Positions 31,701 to 40,898 of a DNA stretch of 64,000 bases are shown here, in pieces. The first letter of the stretch is position 1. Each line of letters begins with the position of its first letter. The stretch lies in the NCBI RefSeq assembly GCF_045278715.1, contig NZ_CP136420.1:806001-870000 (forward strand), given 5' to 3'. Both the position numbers and the translations under genes were made by a program. The notes below the pieces were generated by a model, which was not told the DNA's origin, did not search any database, and saw only the letters and a program-made list of their open reading frames with translations. The DNA comes from Neomoorella carbonis (GTDB lineage Bacteria > Bacillota > DSM-521 > Neomoorellales > Neomoorellaceae).

Positions 31701-33731
31701 GTGGCGGCTGGAAGTATCAGGGTTGAAGGAAAGACGGTGGAAGAGGCCATCCGTAGGGCCGCAAATCTCCTTCAAGTTTTGCCTGAAGAGTTAGCGGTGG
31801 AAATAATCGATGCCGGGAATAAAGGCTTTTTAGGCATAGGCCGCCGGACGGCGGTGATTTTGGCCCGGCCTGCCGAGGAAGTAGCAGTAACCGGGCAGGA
31901 GAGCAATACGGAACCTGATTTAGAGGCCGCCGCAGAAACTGGGCCGGTTATTGTCGATGAGCCGGCAGGAGAGGAACGCTCCGCTTATGCCTGGGTTGAG
32001 GCGGGCCAGGTTCATATCGGCGGCGGGGAACTGCCGGCAACCATTATTCCCGGCGACCATTTCGAACTTTATGTTAACGGCCGGCCTATAGCCGGCGAGG
32101 CAGCCGTACGGGCCGGCGACACCATTACCGTCAAGCCCAGGGAGGAGCTAAAAGATGGCGAGTGGAAATTGACGGTAGCCGCCGATGGCCTGACGGCGAA
32201 GTTAACAATTAAACCGGGTTATAAACGGACCTGGAAGCTGCAAGACCGGTTCCCGGCCAGCCGCCTGGAATTAACGGGCGAACCGGTGGATGTGGCCCTG
32301 CCGGCCGTGACTCGTGAGGAACTCCTGGCCGAGTTTAACCGCCAGCAGGTTGTTTACGGAATTGACGAGGAAGCCGTACAACAGGCCTGTACGGCGACCA
32401 GGGAGATGGAAATAGTCGTTGCCCGGGGCCAGCCACCTCAGCCTCCTGAGGATGGGCGGGTGGAATATCTTTTTTGTACCAGTGAAATGGCTAGAAGAGA
32501 AGTTAACGACGAGGAACGGGTCGACTACCGGGAGATGGTGGTCCGGGCCTCGGCGGCAGTTGGCGATCTCCTGGCCGTCAAGATACCGCCGCGGCCCGGC
32601 AAGCCGGGAATGACGGTTACCGGCAAAGCCATTCCTCCACCTGAACCGAAGGATATTGAACTGGTGGCCGGGAAAGGGACGGAGGTTATCGATGGCCAGC
32701 GCTGTGTGGCCAGGGCCGAGGGTCGGCCCCAGTTAAGCCAGCGGCAGGGAAAAGTGATAATTGATATTGTTCCGGTCCTGGTACACCGGGGAGATGTGGA
32801 CCTAGCTTCCGGTAACCTCAAGTTTAAAGGCTGTATCAACATTACCGGCAATGTTACCGAAACCATGCAGGTGGTTGCCACCCAGGATGTAGAAATCGGT
32901 GGTGACGTTACCCAGGCTACAGTTCGCACAGGAGGATCCATTTTTATTCGCCATAACTGCATCGGTTCGCTCCTGGTTGCCGGAGGTATAAAAAGCATCT
33001 ACCAGAGTGCGGAACCGGTCTTAACCGACCTGGCCCAGCAGTTATCCCTCCTCCAGGCAGCCGCCGGGCAGATGGAGCGGGGTGCCAGGCAGAGGGGAAG
33101 GGCCTCCTCCTTGAACACCGGTTACCTGATTAGTGTCCTGGTGGAAAATAAGTTTAAAAAGTTGCCATCCCTGGCAGCCAAGTTGGAGCAGCTCATCCGG
33201 GGCGCGGAAGGAGAACCGGAAGAACAGAACTTAATCCAGCTGGGGCATGAATTGGTCCGGGCTTTCGGGACGCCGGCTGCCATTCAGAGTCTCAATACGG
33301 TAAAACTGGCTCAAATGACGGCTGCCGTCGAGGAGATGGCCGCCTACTGCCGCCAGTTACCCCCGGAGGGAGGTAATATAACTTTAAGCTATGCCCTCAA
33401 CAGCAAAATCCAGGCCAGTGGTTGGGTAAAAGTTACCGGCCGCGGCTGTTTTAATACCGAGATTGCTGCCGGGGACAGGGTAGAAATCCAGGGTGTTTTC
33501 CGGGGCGGCAGCATCTATGCCGGTGGTGATGTTTATATCAAAGAAACAGGCTCCAGCGGTGGCGCCAAAACCCTGGTACGTGTTGCCGAAGGCAGGGTAA
33601 TCAAAGTCGGCAAGATCTGGCCGAACTGTACTCTGCAAATAGGCAAGCGTATCCGCCAGATTGATAATGAAGCAAATCAAGTTATGGTCTATGTGAATAA
33701 TGATGGCGATATGATCCTGGGAATATTTTGA
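31701..33731 (+). CDS. FapA/DUF342-family protein with Jag-N domain
   Basis: About 676 residues. The N-terminus (IRVEGKTVEEAIRRAANLLQ ... DAGNKGFLGIGRR) is a Jag-N type domain. The main part (from about 250 on) is a DUF342/FapA right-handed beta-helix with VHRGDVDLASGNLKFKG, INITGNVTETMQVVATQDVE and later GRGCFNTEIAAGDRVEIQGV. A helical segment (about 445-550) interrupts the helix, as in this family. Such proteins are linked to polymerisation or sporulation/motility in other bacteria, but the biochemical role is unknown. GTG at 31701 follows GAGGTGGGG; GTG 31692 is also open. Confidence 0.8.
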   Translation: MAAGSIRVEGKTVEEAIRRAANLLQVLPEELAVEIIDAGNKGFLGIGRRTAVILARPAEEVAVTGQESNTEPDLEAAAETGPVIVDEPAGEERSAYAWVEAGQVHIGGGELPATIIPGDHFELYVNGRPIAGEAAVRAGDTITVKPREELKDGEWKLTVAADGLTAKLTIKPGYKRTWKLQDRFPASRLELTGEPVDVALPAVTREELLAEFNRQQVVYGIDEEAVQQACTATREMEIVVARGQPPQPPEDGRVEYLFCTSEMARREVNDEERVDYREMVVRASAAVGDLLAVKIPPRPGKPGMTVTGKAIPPPEPKDIELVAGKGTEVIDGQRCVARAEGRPQLSQRQGKVIIDIVPVLVHRGDVDLASGNLKFKGCINITGNVTETMQVVATQDVEIGGDVTQATVRTGGSIFIRHNCIGSLLVAGGIKSIYQSAEPVLTDLAQQLSLLQAAAGQMERGARQRGRASSLNTGYLISVLVENKFKKLPSLAAKLEQLIRGAEGEPEEQNLIQLGHELVRAFGTPAAIQSLNTVKLAQMTAAVEEMAAYCRQLPPEGGNITLSYALNSKIQASGWVKVTGRGCFNTEIAAGDRVEIQGVFRGGSIYAGGDVYIKETGSSGGAKTLVRVAEGRVIKVGKIWPNCTLQIGKRIRQIDNEANQVMVYVNNDGDMILGIF

Positions 33732-33752
33732 AGTAAAAGAAGGTGCGGGTTA

Positions 33753-34433
33753 ATGGCCGAGAACTGGGAATTTTTACGCCAGATACCGGTGTTTGCCGAT
33801 TTGAGCCCGGAAGAGTTACAGCATATTGCTTCCCTGGCCCTTGTGCGCCGCTACCGGAAGAATATGTATATTTTTATGCAAGGCGAACCCGGCGACGCCA
33901 TCTATTTTGTCAAAAAGGGGGCCATCAAACTATTCCAGGTACTGGAGGACGGCCGCGAAAAGATCCTGCACTTCGTCCGGGAGGGGGAAATCTTTGCCGA
34001 AGTCCTTCTATTTGAAGGCGGCCCTTATCCGGCTACAGCCGAAACCATGGAAGATACCGAAGTAGGTATCATTCGCAACGCCGATATGGAAAGGCTGCTC
34101 AGCCGGCACGGGGAAATGGCCGTGAAAATCATTAAAGTCATGAGCCGGCGTCTACGCCAGGCCCAGGAGCATATCCGGGACCTGGCCCTCAAAGGGGCCT
34201 ATGGCCGCCTGGCCAGCATCCTCCTTCAGCTGGCCAGGGATTACGGAACGCCCCGGGAAGACGGCGTCACCATCGATCTCAATTTAAGCCAGCAGGAACT
34301 GGCCAACCTTATCGGTACTTCCCGGGAGACGGTGGCCCGGATTTTAAGCGACTTCAAGCGCCTGGGAGCCGTAGGAGTAGAACGCCAGCGAATTACCATC
34401 CTGTCGCCGCAAAAACTGGCCGGCTGGAATTAA
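33753..34433 (+). CDS. Crp/Fnr-family transcriptional regulator
   Basis: 226 residues: an N-terminal cyclic-nucleotide-binding fold (IPVFADLSPEELQHIASLAL ... QGEPGDAIYFVKKGAIKLF ... FAEVLLFEGGPYPATAE) and a C-terminal winged helix with LSQQELANLIGTSRETVARI. The N-terminal Cys cluster of FNR is absent, so an oxygen-sensing [4Fe-4S] cluster is unlikely; the effector is unknown. It is 21 bp after the FapA-like gene. Confidence 0.88.
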   Translation: MAENWEFLRQIPVFADLSPEELQHIASLALVRRYRKNMYIFMQGEPGDAIYFVKKGAIKLFQVLEDGREKILHFVREGEIFAEVLLFEGGPYPATAETMEDTEVGIIRNADMERLLSRHGEMAVKIIKVMSRRLRQAQEHIRDLALKGAYGRLASILLQLARDYGTPREDGVTIDLNLSQQELANLIGTSRETVARILSDFKRLGAVGVERQRITILSPQKLAGWN

Positions 34434-34494
34434 GCCGCTGAGGCGTGATTTTCTACCTTCGACCAGGTAAAAAAAACTGTTTACTCCTTAGCCC

Positions 34495-34522
34495 TTGCGA
34501 AAAGAAATAAAGGTATTATAAA
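34495..34522 (+). promoter_or_regulatory. Putative promoter of the small ORF at 34562
   Basis: TTGCGA (34495-34500), 16 bases, TATAAA (34517-34522), 40 bp upstream of the small ORF in an AT-rich stretch. Confidence 0.5.
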
Positions 34523-34561
34523 ATAATAAACAAAGGCTAAATGTTAGGAGGGTTAAACAGA

Positions 34562-34690
34562 ATGGATGGCCGGCAAACATCCTCCGGCAGGCCGGAAGCC
34601 AACCAGGATTGGATAGAGCGCCTGCAATGGCTTGGTATTAAAATTGAAAAACCACGGGACAAGGGCGAGGATAACTCTACTACCGTGTAA
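34562..34690 (+). CDS. Small protein of 42 residues, unknown function
   Basis: ATG at 34562 is preceded at the right distance by AGGAGGGTT (34547-34555) and opens a 42-codon frame (start MDGRQTSSGRPEANQDWIER, core LQWLGIKIEKPRDKGED) ending at TAA 34688-34690. A promoter-like pair lies upstream and an intrinsic terminator 22 bp downstream, so it looks like a complete small transcription unit. It is hydrophilic with no signal peptide and is not recognised. Confidence 0.6.
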   Translation: MDGRQTSSGRPEANQDWIERLQWLGIKIEKPRDKGEDNSTTV

Positions 34691-34711
34691 AGGATAAGAC
34701 ATGGGCTTTGA

Positions 34712-34756
34712 CCCTGCAGGTCCCCCTAACAGGGGGTAAAAACTGCGGGGTTTTTT
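34712..34756 (+). terminator. Intrinsic terminator with nested stems
   Basis: CCCTGCAG ... CTGCGGGG enclosing CCCCC-TAACA-GGGGG, followed by TTTTTT. It ends the unit of the 42-residue protein. Confidence 0.75.
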
Positions 34757-34858
34757 GTGTCTATCCCTTTTTACTTCCGGTATGTTATCATGATGTCCGG
34801 GATGATCCCAATCGCCATTTCTAGCAGAACCCAATATACACCAAGGGGGTATATAAAG

Positions 34859-35542
34859 ATGGAAAAGTGGCGCATCCTGGTAGCTGACGATGAGGCGGGC
34901 CTGCGCCAGCTGGTGCGCTTGTACTTAGAAAAAGAAGGCATGGAAGTTGCCGAGGCGGCTACCGGCCGCCAGGCCCTGGAGAAACTCCAGCAGGATAAAT
35001 ACGATCTCCTCATCCTGGACTTGATGATGCCCGACGGCGATGGATGGAGTGTCTGCCGGGCCGTACGCCAGAAAATGGACCTGCCCATTATCATGCTGAC
35101 GGCCCGGGGAGAAGAAATGGACCGTTTGCTGGGTTTTGAGCTGGGGGCGGACGATTATGTGGTCAAGCCCTTCAGTCCCCGGGAACTGGTGGCCCGGGTG
35201 AAGGCTCTGCTGCGGCGGGCCGGGGCCGGCCTGCAGCGAGGAGAGCAGTTGCAATTTCCCGGCCTCAGCATTGATATTGCCGGCCGGGAGGTTAAAGTCG
35301 ACGGGCGGACGGTAAACAACCTGACGCCCAAGGAGTTCGACCTTCTCCTTTTCCTGGCCCGGCACCCGGGCCAGGTCATGAGCCGGGAAAAAATCCTGGA
35401 AAAGGTCTGGGGTTATGATTTTTACGGCGACCTGCGGACTGTAGATACCCATATCAAGAATTTGAGGGAAAAACTTGGCCGGGAGCGCGGGTTCATCACC
35501 ACGGTCTGGGGTGTCGGTTACAAGTTTGAGGTGGGGCCATGA
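34859..35542 (+). CDS. OmpR/PhoB-family response regulator
   Basis: 227 residues: a receiver domain (acidic pair VADDEAG, phosphoacceptor Asp in LLILDLMMPDGDG, Lys in YVVKPFSPREL) and a C-terminal winged helix (LTPKEFDLLLFLARHPGQVM ... VWGYDFYGDLRTVDTHIKNL). ATG at 34859 follows AAGGGGG; the earlier frame from 34757 is atypical. It overlaps the kinase gene by 4 bp (ATGA), so the two form one two-component system. Confidence 0.92.
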   Translation: MEKWRILVADDEAGLRQLVRLYLEKEGMEVAEAATGRQALEKLQQDKYDLLILDLMMPDGDGWSVCRAVRQKMDLPIIMLTARGEEMDRLLGFELGADDYVVKPFSPRELVARVKALLRRAGAGLQRGEQLQFPGLSIDIAGREVKVDGRTVNNLTPKEFDLLLFLARHPGQVMSREKILEKVWGYDFYGDLRTVDTHIKNLREKLGRERGFITTVWGVGYKFEVGP

Positions 35543-37359
35543 TCAGCAAAAGCATTACTACCAAGTTGTGGTTGCTCCTGGTTTCCCTGGTGGTGGTAAG
35601 CCTGCTGGCCATTGGCCTATCCCTGCACCAGCTGCTGGGTAATTACTATTCCCGGCAGCAGGTTGATGATTTGCTGGCTACAGGAGAGATGCTGGCCCAG
35701 AGCCTCGCCGGTGCTGACGCCGGCAACCTTTCCGGCCAGGCTGATATTCTCAGCAAGGTAGCCGGCGCCGGGGTGATGATCATTGACCGCAACGGCCTGG
35801 TAATTTCCTGCAGCAGTGATGCCGGAACAGGCATGGGTATGGGCATGGGTATGAGGATGGGTCGCGGCTGGAGTCATGGCCTGCACCACAGCGGCGGCTG
35901 GCCGGCAACCGGCATGCACCTGGACGGCGATGAAATCCGGCAGGTGCTGGCCGGAAATACGGTTATCAAGCGGGGTTACCAGGAAATCTTTAATAGCAGG
36001 ATGCTGGTCGTGGCCGTCCCTATCAAGACCGCCGGGGGTGTTGACGGGGCGGTAATCCTCTTTGCCCCGGAGGCTTCTTTGAGTGCAGCCATAGCCGCAG
36101 TCGACCGCCTGATCCTTTATTCCGGCATGGGGGCGGTACTGCTGGCCACCTTGCTGGCCTTTTTTGCCGCCCGCCGGGTAACCAGGTCCTTGAAGCAGAT
36201 GAGCCTTACAGCCCGGCAGATGGCCCGGGGCGATTTCAGCGGCCGTGTACCTGTAACTTCGGATGATGAGCTGGGCCAGCTGGCCGCAAGTTTTAATTTT
36301 CTGGCCGAGGAACTGGCCCGGACCGTAGCCGCCCTGTCCCGGGAAAAGGAAAAGCTCGACCGGGTGATCAGGGGGATGACTGACGGCGTCCTGGCCTTTA
36401 AACCTGACGGGCGAGTTCTTTTTGCCAATCCCCAGGCGGAAAAGCTCCTCGGGCTCTCCCTGCCACCGGGGTCGGGGTTGCCGGAAGAACTGCTGGCACC
36501 CTTCCGGGCGGCCCTGGAGGGCGAAGGTACTGCGGGAGAAATCAGGTGGCGGCAGCAGATTTTTGCCGTCCGGGCCGCGCCCTTCCAGGGGGAAGAGCCA
36601 GGCAGCCGGGCGGCCGTGGCTATTATCCAGGATATAACCGCCCAAAAACAGCTGGAGCAACTGCGCCGGGAATTCCTGGCCAGCGTGTCCCACGACCTGC
36701 GAACGCCCCTGACCTTTATCCAGGGTTATGCCGAGGCCCTGGCGGACGGCCTGGCCGCCGGGGAAAAGGAGCGCCAGGAGTACACCAATATTATCCTGGC
36801 CGAAGCCGGCCGCTTGCGGCGCCTGGTGGACGACCTTTTTGATTTGAATAAAATGGCCGCCGGTCAGTTATCCCTGGAAATGGCCGACGTCAATATCGGG
36901 GAATTGCTGGCCGGGGTGGCCCGCAAATACCGGCCCCTGCTGGCGGAGCACAAGCTGGAATTGGAAGCAGAAATACCGCCTTCTCTACCGGAGATCCGGG
37001 CCGACGCCGGGCGTCTGGAGCAGATCATGGCCAATCTCCTGGACAACGCCCGGCACCATACGCCGCCCGGGGGCAGGATCGGGATAACGGCCGGTCTGGT
37101 TGGCAATGAAATTAAGATCAGCGTTGCTGACACGGGTAGCGGCATCCCCCCGGAAGATCTACCTTATATCTGGGAGCGTTTTTACAAGGTGGACAAGTCC
37201 CGTTCCCGCCGGGACGGGGGCAGCGGCCTGGGTCTGGCCATAGTCAAGAGCCTGGTGGAAGCCCACGGCGGCCGGGTGGAGGTAGAAAGCCAGTTGGGTA
37301 AAGGTAGTACCTTCAGCTTCTATCTGCCCCTGCATATTGACAGCGAAAATAGACGATAG
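35539..37359 (+). CDS. Sensor histidine kinase with Met/His-rich sensor loop
   Basis: 606 residues: membrane helix (about 8-30), extracytoplasmic sensor domain (30-190), second helix (195-215), HAMP (RRVTRSLKQMSLTARQMARG), PAS (IRGMTDGVLAFKPDGRVLFA), HisKA with SVSHDLRTPLTFIQGY, and HATPase with NLLDNARHHTP, DTGSGIPPEDL and GSGLGLAIVKSL. The sensor domain has a Met/Gly repeat (GMGMGMGMRMGRGW) followed by HGLHHSGGW, suggestive of soft-metal binding such as copper. The partner regulator is encoded upstream. Confidence 0.9.
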   Translation: MISKSITTKLWLLLVSLVVVSLLAIGLSLHQLLGNYYSRQQVDDLLATGEMLAQSLAGADAGNLSGQADILSKVAGAGVMIIDRNGLVISCSSDAGTGMGMGMGMRMGRGWSHGLHHSGGWPATGMHLDGDEIRQVLAGNTVIKRGYQEIFNSRMLVVAVPIKTAGGVDGAVILFAPEASLSAAIAAVDRLILYSGMGAVLLATLLAFFAARRVTRSLKQMSLTARQMARGDFSGRVPVTSDDELGQLAASFNFLAEELARTVAALSREKEKLDRVIRGMTDGVLAFKPDGRVLFANPQAEKLLGLSLPPGSGLPEELLAPFRAALEGEGTAGEIRWRQQIFAVRAAPFQGEEPGSRAAVAIIQDITAQKQLEQLRREFLASVSHDLRTPLTFIQGYAEALADGLAAGEKERQEYTNIILAEAGRLRRLVDDLFDLNKMAAGQLSLEMADVNIGELLAGVARKYRPLLAEHKLELEAEIPPSLPEIRADAGRLEQIMANLLDNARHHTPPGGRIGITAGLVGNEIKISVADTGSGIPPEDLPYIWERFYKVDKSRSRRDGGSGLGLAIVKSLVEAHGGRVEVESQLGKGSTFSFYLPLHIDSENRR

Positions 37360-37399
37360 TAAAATAGTTACAGCGAAAATTGTGGGGGTGATGATCGAC

Positions 37400-37594
37400 A
37401 TGCCGACCTATGATTTCCGTTGCCAGGAGTGTGGTGAACGTTTTACCGTCAAGATGTCCTGGAAGGATAGAGATAAAGCCACCTGCCCCGCCTGCGGGAG
37501 CTGGAAGCTGCAGCAGCTCTTTACCGGGATTACCATCCTGGGAGGCAGCAGCAGCGGCGGCTGCGCGGCGCCGGCAGGCAGCCGCTTCAGCTGA
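37400..37594 (+). CDS. FmdB-family zinc-ribbon protein
   Basis: 64 residues starting MPTYDFRCQECGERF, the usual FmdB start, with CPACGS as the second Cys pair and a Gly/Ser-rich tail. It is a small putative regulatory zinc ribbon of unknown function. ATG at 37400 matches the family start; GGGGGTG lies about 10 bases upstream. Confidence 0.82.
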   Translation: MPTYDFRCQECGERFTVKMSWKDRDKATCPACGSWKLQQLFTGITILGGSSSGGCAAPAGSRFS

Positions 37595-37647
37595 GGGGGT
37601 TAATGGTAAGGGTCGTCGACCCTTAAGTAAAAAGGGAAGATTAGCAT

Positions 37648-37675
37648 GCCCTGGCAACCCAGGGCTTATATTTTT
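37648..37675 (+). terminator. Intrinsic terminator after the fmdB-like gene
   Basis: GCCCTGG, loop CAAC, CCAGGGC then TTATATTTTT. A second small hairpin (TAAGGGTC-GTC-GACCCTTA) lies upstream at 37607-37625. Confidence 0.75.
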
Positions 37676-37677
37676 CA

Positions 37678-37707
37678 TTGACACATACCCGGCAGTTAAG
37701 TTATGAT
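37678..37707 (+). promoter_or_regulatory. Sigma-A promoter of the TPR gene
   Basis: TTGACA (37678-37683), 18 bases, TATGAT (37702-37707), 24 bp before the TPR gene start. Confidence 0.8.
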
Positions 37708-37730
37708 GGGGCAGAGGGGAGTGGACAGGA

Positions 37731-38465
37731 ATGGGCATGATGACTTCCCTGCGCCGGTTGAGTAAAAAGCGGCCGGTCCTGGGAGTTTTATTTGTTGTTG
37801 TCTTGAGTATCGGGTTAATAGGCAGTTATGCCATATTTGCTTCGCCCAAAGCGACGGTGGCCACACCGGAGACCCAGGCGCCGGCAGCGGATGCTGCCCA
37901 GCAGGCTGAGGCCATGCAGAAGGCGGCCCAGGAGCAGATCAGCCAGCTGGAAACGGAAATCAGCAACTTACAAAAAGAGCTGCAGGCCAAGCCCAACGAC
38001 GTGGCCACAATATTAAAACTGGGTGACAACCAGTACCACCTGGGGACCATGTATCTTTTTGTTAACAGCGACCAGGCCAAAGCAACCGCAAGTTTCAAGG
38101 AAGCAGTAAACAGCTACCAGCAGGTGCTTAAACTTAATCCCCAGGAGAAGGGTATATATTTACGCCTGGCAGGCGCGGCCCTGTACGCCGGTGATGAGAA
38201 GCTGGCGGAAGATAACTTCCAGGCGGCCATTAAAGCCGACCCGGAGGATAATAATGCCCGCTTGAGTTACGGGATGTACCTGGCTTCCATGAAGGGCGAC
38301 TTCCAGGGAGCCATAGACCAGTGGCAGGAAATTTTAAAGCATAACCCCGACAAAGACCTGGCCGACCAGGTCCGGGAAATGATCAAGCAGGCCGAAGCGG
38401 CCAAACAACAGGCAAGCCAGGCAGGAAACAGCCCGCCCCAGGCTGGAGGGGAGCAGGGGAAGTAG
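37731..38465 (+). CDS. Membrane-anchored TPR protein
   Basis: 244 residues: a basic N-terminus and one membrane helix (VLGVLFVVVLSIGLIGSYAI), a coiled-coil stretch (about 65-90, QISQLETEISNLQKELQAK), then TPR units such as DNQYHLGTMYLFVNSDQAKA, YLRLAGAALYAGDEKLAEDN and ARLSYGMYLASMKGDFQGAI. Probably an extracytoplasmic or membrane-side scaffold. It has its own promoter and terminator; the partner is unknown. Confidence 0.8.
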   Translation: MGMMTSLRRLSKKRPVLGVLFVVVLSIGLIGSYAIFASPKATVATPETQAPAADAAQQAEAMQKAAQEQISQLETEISNLQKELQAKPNDVATILKLGDNQYHLGTMYLFVNSDQAKATASFKEAVNSYQQVLKLNPQEKGIYLRLAGAALYAGDEKLAEDNFQAAIKADPEDNNARLSYGMYLASMKGDFQGAIDQWQEILKHNPDKDLADQVREMIKQAEAAKQQASQAGNSPPQAGGEQGK

Positions 38466-38469
38466 AATA

Positions 38470-38495
38470 AAGCCGGTCTATCACCGGCTTTTTTA
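38470..38495. terminator. Bidirectional terminator between convergent genes
   Basis: AAGCCGGT, loop CTATC, ACCGGCTT then TTTTAT. It serves the TPR gene and touches the stop of the convergent radical SAM gene. Confidence 0.85.
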
Positions 38496-39824
38496 TTTCG
38501 CCAGGGAAGGCCGCGGCACAGTAAAGCTACCGGAGCGGAGTCTTTCAAGAAAATGGTTAAAGCGCTTGCGGATATTTAAATTCAGAGCCCAGAGGATGGC
38601 GGCGTGCTTTTTGGCCAGTCCCAGGCGGCGGGAGATGGAACCCAGGGAGTAAAATTCCTGCCAGGCCCAGTTAAAGCCTTCCTGCAGGGTTTTAGCGCTC
38701 ATGTTTTTAGGCTCAAAGACAACCTTGCTGATGGTGTACTCGCTCCAGTCATTGCAGGTGATGCGCCCTTCCCGCTCCATAGCCTCCCTTAAGGGCGTTC
38801 CCGGGAAGGGGGTCAGGATGCCAAACTGGGCCGCTTCCAGGCGGTTTTCCTGGGCAAATTTGACGGTCCGTTCAAAAACGCTTTCATCGTCTTCGTCGAG
38901 GCCGAAAACAAAGGCACCCTCGATGGCAATGCCGTGGTCGTGAATCTTTTTGATGGCCTCCCGGTATTCTTCCACCCGGTTGACGGCTTTACCTACGGCC
39001 TTCAAGTTACCGGGGGAAAGGGATTCAAACCCGATGAAGAGGCCGATGCAGCCGCTGGCTGCGGCGAGGCGCAGTAATTCTTCATCCCGAGCAATATTAA
39101 GGGAGCCTTGACTAAACCACTTAATTTTTCTAGGCAGCCGGGCCAGTTCAGTGAAAAGGCGGCGGGCATAGCCGGGATGGCCCACGATATTATCGTCAAT
39201 AAAGGCGATTACTTCGCCTTCCAGACCTGCGACTTCGCGGATTACATCTTCCACCGGCCGGAAGCGGAAGCTTTTGCCGAAGAACTGGCTGACGGTGCAG
39301 AAAGAGCAGGCAAAGGGGCAGCCGCGGGTCGTCTGGACGGTATCGGGCACCAGGTAGCGGCTGCGGAGTAAAAGATCCCGCCGCGGGTGAACCATATGTT
39401 CCAGGGAAGGGCGTTCCTGCTGGCGGTAAATGGGCTGCAGCTTTCCTGCTTCCAGGTCGGCTAGGAGCCGTTGCCAGGAACCTTCAGCTTCGCCGATGAC
39501 AACCGCGTCGGCATGGGCGCCGGCTTCTTCCGGCAGGGCCGAAGGGTGCATGCCGCCCAGGACTACCGTGGCGCCTTTTTCCCTGAAGGCGTCGGCAATC
39601 TCATAGGCCCGGGGAGCCAGGGCCGTCATGGCGGAAATACCGACCAAATCGTACTTTGCATTGAAGTCGATATCGGTTAAACTTTCATCGAGGATAGTTA
39701 CCTCGTGCTGGGGTGGTGTCAGGGCCGCCAGGGTGATTAAATTCAGGGGCGGGAAAATGGACTTTTCCTTTTCGCTTTCCCAGAGGGGGTCATGCCAGGC
39801 CGGGGCGATTAAAGCAATTTTCAT
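38493..39824 (-). CDS. B12-binding radical SAM protein (DUF4070-type)
   Basis: 443 residues. The N-terminal third is a cobalamin-binding Rossmann fold (MKIALIAPAW ... VGISAMTALAPRAYEIADAF ... TVVLGGMHPSALPEEAGAHA); then the radical SAM motif CPFACSFC near residue 175 and further barrel motifs (FIDDNIVGHPGYARRL, LFIGFESLSPGNLKAVGK), with a helical C-terminal domain as in DUF4070 proteins. Such enzymes methylate or rearrange unactivated carbons; hopanoid methylases are relatives, but no hopanoid gene is near. ATG at 39824 follows GGAGGTCAATTTAAA; the 39869 start lies upstream of that site. Confidence 0.85.
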   Translation of the reverse strand: MKIALIAPAWHDPLWESEKEKSIFPPLNLITLAALTPPQHEVTILDESLTDIDFNAKYDLVGISAMTALAPRAYEIADAFREKGATVVLGGMHPSALPEEAGAHADAVVIGEAEGSWQRLLADLEAGKLQPIYRQQERPSLEHMVHPRRDLLLRSRYLVPDTVQTTRGCPFACSFCTVSQFFGKSFRFRPVEDVIREVAGLEGEVIAFIDDNIVGHPGYARRLFTELARLPRKIKWFSQGSLNIARDEELLRLAAASGCIGLFIGFESLSPGNLKAVGKAVNRVEEYREAIKKIHDHGIAIEGAFVFGLDEDDESVFERTVKFAQENRLEAAQFGILTPFPGTPLREAMEREGRITCNDWSEYTISKVVFEPKNMSAKTLQEGFNWAWQEFYSLGSISRRLGLAKKHAAILWALNLNIRKRFNHFLERLRSGSFTVPRPSLAK

Positions 39825-39944
39825 TTTAAATTGACCTCCAGCAAAGGATTTTAGCAATAATATGGCCATGACGGCTAAGAATCATGTATATGGTTTCTCT
39901 TTCCGGGGTCGAAATCCTGCAATTTATGAAAGGAATGGGTAAAG

Positions 39945-40898
39945 TTGTGCCTTTTGGGTATAGATCTCGGTGGTACAACAATAAAAGCCGGGCTGGTGGA
40001 TATAGAAGGACGGCTTCTGGTGAAGGGGCAGATGCCCACCGGCGCTGCTGATGGAGCAGGGGCAGTTCTGGAACGCATCGCAGCCCTGGCCGGCGACCTT
40101 GTCCGCCGGCAGGGGCTGGCTATGCAGGATGTAAAAGGAGCAGGTATCGGTGTACCCGGCTCGGTGGACGTGGAAAAAGGGCTGGTCCGTCTGGCCCCCA
40201 ACCTGTTCTGGCGCGACTTCCCCCTCCGGGCCGAGCTGGCTGCCCGCTTAAATTTACCGGTGGCCGTTGACAATGATGCCCATGCGGCCGCCCTGGGGGA
40301 GATGTGGCAGGGAGCCGGGCAGGGTTTTAATTCCCTGCTCATGGTGACCATCGGCACCGGCATCGGTTCGGGGTTGATCATTGACGGCCACATCCGGCGC
40401 GGCGTCTTTGGTTACGGCGCCGAGTTGGGACACGTTAAAATGTTGCGCGATGGCCCCCAGTGTCACTGCGGCGGCCGGGGCTGCCTGGAAACCCTGGCCT
40501 CAGCCACAGCCATGGTGCGGCGGTTCCGGGAATACCTGGCTGCCGGCCAGCCGTCCCGGCTGCAGGACAGCCCTGATCTCGGGGCCAGGGAAATCTTGGC
40601 GGCCGCTGCCGGGGGCGATGGGCTGGCCAGGCGGGTGGTCGACTATGCTGCCAGTTACCTGGGTATGGCCCTGGCCAATGCCGTCTTAGTGGTGGGGCCG
40701 GAAGCCGTCATTGTCGGCGGCGGGCCGGCCCAGGCCGGAGAAGTAATCTTGGCGCCCATTCGTAAATATCTGGCTGCAAGCTTAGGAGCCTGGCAGATAA
40801 AACCCCTACCCGTCCTGGCGGCCAGGCTGGGCAATGAGGCGGGGATCATTGGCGCCGCTCGCCTGGCCCTGGAGCTACGGGAACATGAACATCTTTAA
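39945..40898 (+). CDS. ROK-family sugar kinase (glucokinase-like)
   Basis: 317 residues. The N-terminal ATP-binding motif is LLGIDLGGTTIKAGLVDIEG, the catalytic region is VPGSVDVEKG and VDNDAHAAALGE, and the ROK zinc motif reads CHCGGRGCLE. It probably phosphorylates glucose or a related hexose. TTG at 39945 follows AAAGGAATGGG. The 3' end overlaps a small downstream ORF by 14 bp. Confidence 0.88.
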   Translation: MCLLGIDLGGTTIKAGLVDIEGRLLVKGQMPTGAADGAGAVLERIAALAGDLVRRQGLAMQDVKGAGIGVPGSVDVEKGLVRLAPNLFWRDFPLRAELAARLNLPVAVDNDAHAAALGEMWQGAGQGFNSLLMVTIGTGIGSGLIIDGHIRRGVFGYGAELGHVKMLRDGPQCHCGGRGCLETLASATAMVRRFREYLAAGQPSRLQDSPDLGAREILAAAAGGDGLARRVVDYAASYLGMALANAVLVVGPEAVIVGGGPAQAGEVILAPIRKYLAASLGAWQIKPLPVLAARLGNEAGIIGAARLALELREHEHL

